NCBI GenBank assembly: GCA_945873105.1
Contig: CAMCBW010000002.1
Span: forward strand, 124,001 to 188,000
DNA from: Tangfeifania diversioriginum
Lineage (GTDB): Bacteria > Bacteroidota > Bacteroidia > Bacteroidales > Prolixibacteraceae
Length of the DNA stretch: 64,000 nucleotides
Direction of reading: 5' to 3'
The stretch's first letter is position 1, and each line of letters opens with the position of its first letter. The position numbers and the translations under genes were made by a program. Shown in pieces: positions 63,937 through 64,000 of the stretch. The notes below the pieces were generated by a model. The model did not search any database, had not been told where the DNA came from, and saw nothing but the letters and a program-made list of their open reading frames with translations.

Positions 63937-64000
63937 ACGCTCTTATCTTGATTTCTGTTGGCTAGACAAATCTTATTTTCTCATGTCTTTTCTCTTTTCG

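Overview
The window is typical of a free-living or plant-polymer-degrading member of the phylum Bacteroidota, most likely order Bacteroidales/Marinilabiliales. The signs are two SusC/SusD pairs, a hybrid two-component sensor (HTCS), gliding-motility genes (gldD and a fused gldF-gldG), a type IX secretion sorting domain, a SusC-type TonB protein, promoters of the TAnnTTTG type, and starts that mostly lack a Shine-Dalgarno sequence. No rRNA, tRNA, insertion sequence, phage gene or CRISPR array was found by eye.

Layout. 0.1-1.5 kb: a secreted beta-propeller resembling PL22 oligogalacturonate lyase. 1.6-24 kb: a housekeeping block. It holds rsh (ppGpp), a GT4 glycosyltransferase, surE, lpxB, the gldF-gldG fusion, dnaN, a DnaQ-type exonuclease, an FAH-family enzyme, a GxxExxY nuclease-like gene inside repeats, a phosphopantetheinyl transferase, gldD, ssb, mutY, HU, a 30-codon COX24-like basic protein, rng, dsbD, a cysteine hydrolase, smpB, miaA and map. 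24.3-26.9 kb: a PadR-PspC-DUF4252 operon with a clear palindromic operator. 27.3-52.5 kb: a polysaccharide utilization locus (PUL) on one strand. It runs HTCS sensor, propeller protein, GH30-like enzyme, susC/susD, susC/susD, two surface lipoproteins, a GH106 alpha-L-rhamnosidase-like enzyme and a T9SS-exported protein of unknown catalytic type. The enzyme content points to a rhamnose-containing glycan, perhaps a pectin side chain or rhamnogalacturonan-related polymer; that is an inference. 52.6-63.9 kb: housekeeping again, with typA/bipA, tonB, tamB, tsaD, a diacylglycerol kinase, a MazF-type toxin with its antitoxin, and glyA.

How the genes work together. The HTCS propeller would sense an oligosaccharide in the periplasm and switch on the SusCD operons. 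The lipoproteins and SusD proteins capture glycan at the surface, GH106, GH30 and the T9SS protein cut it, and SusC imports the pieces with energy supplied through TonB-type transducers.

The most unusual structure is not a gene. At least ten intergenic spacers carry arrays of imperfect 7-, 8- or 9-base units. They are often arranged as two inverted arms around a short AT-rich spacer, and the same unit family recurs at distant loci. Several arrays run into the last codons of the neighbouring gene. One family (a CGCAAAGT-type 9-mer) brackets a gene for a PD-(D/E)XK-like GxxExxY protein, with a perfect 31-base direct repeat plus an inverted copy.
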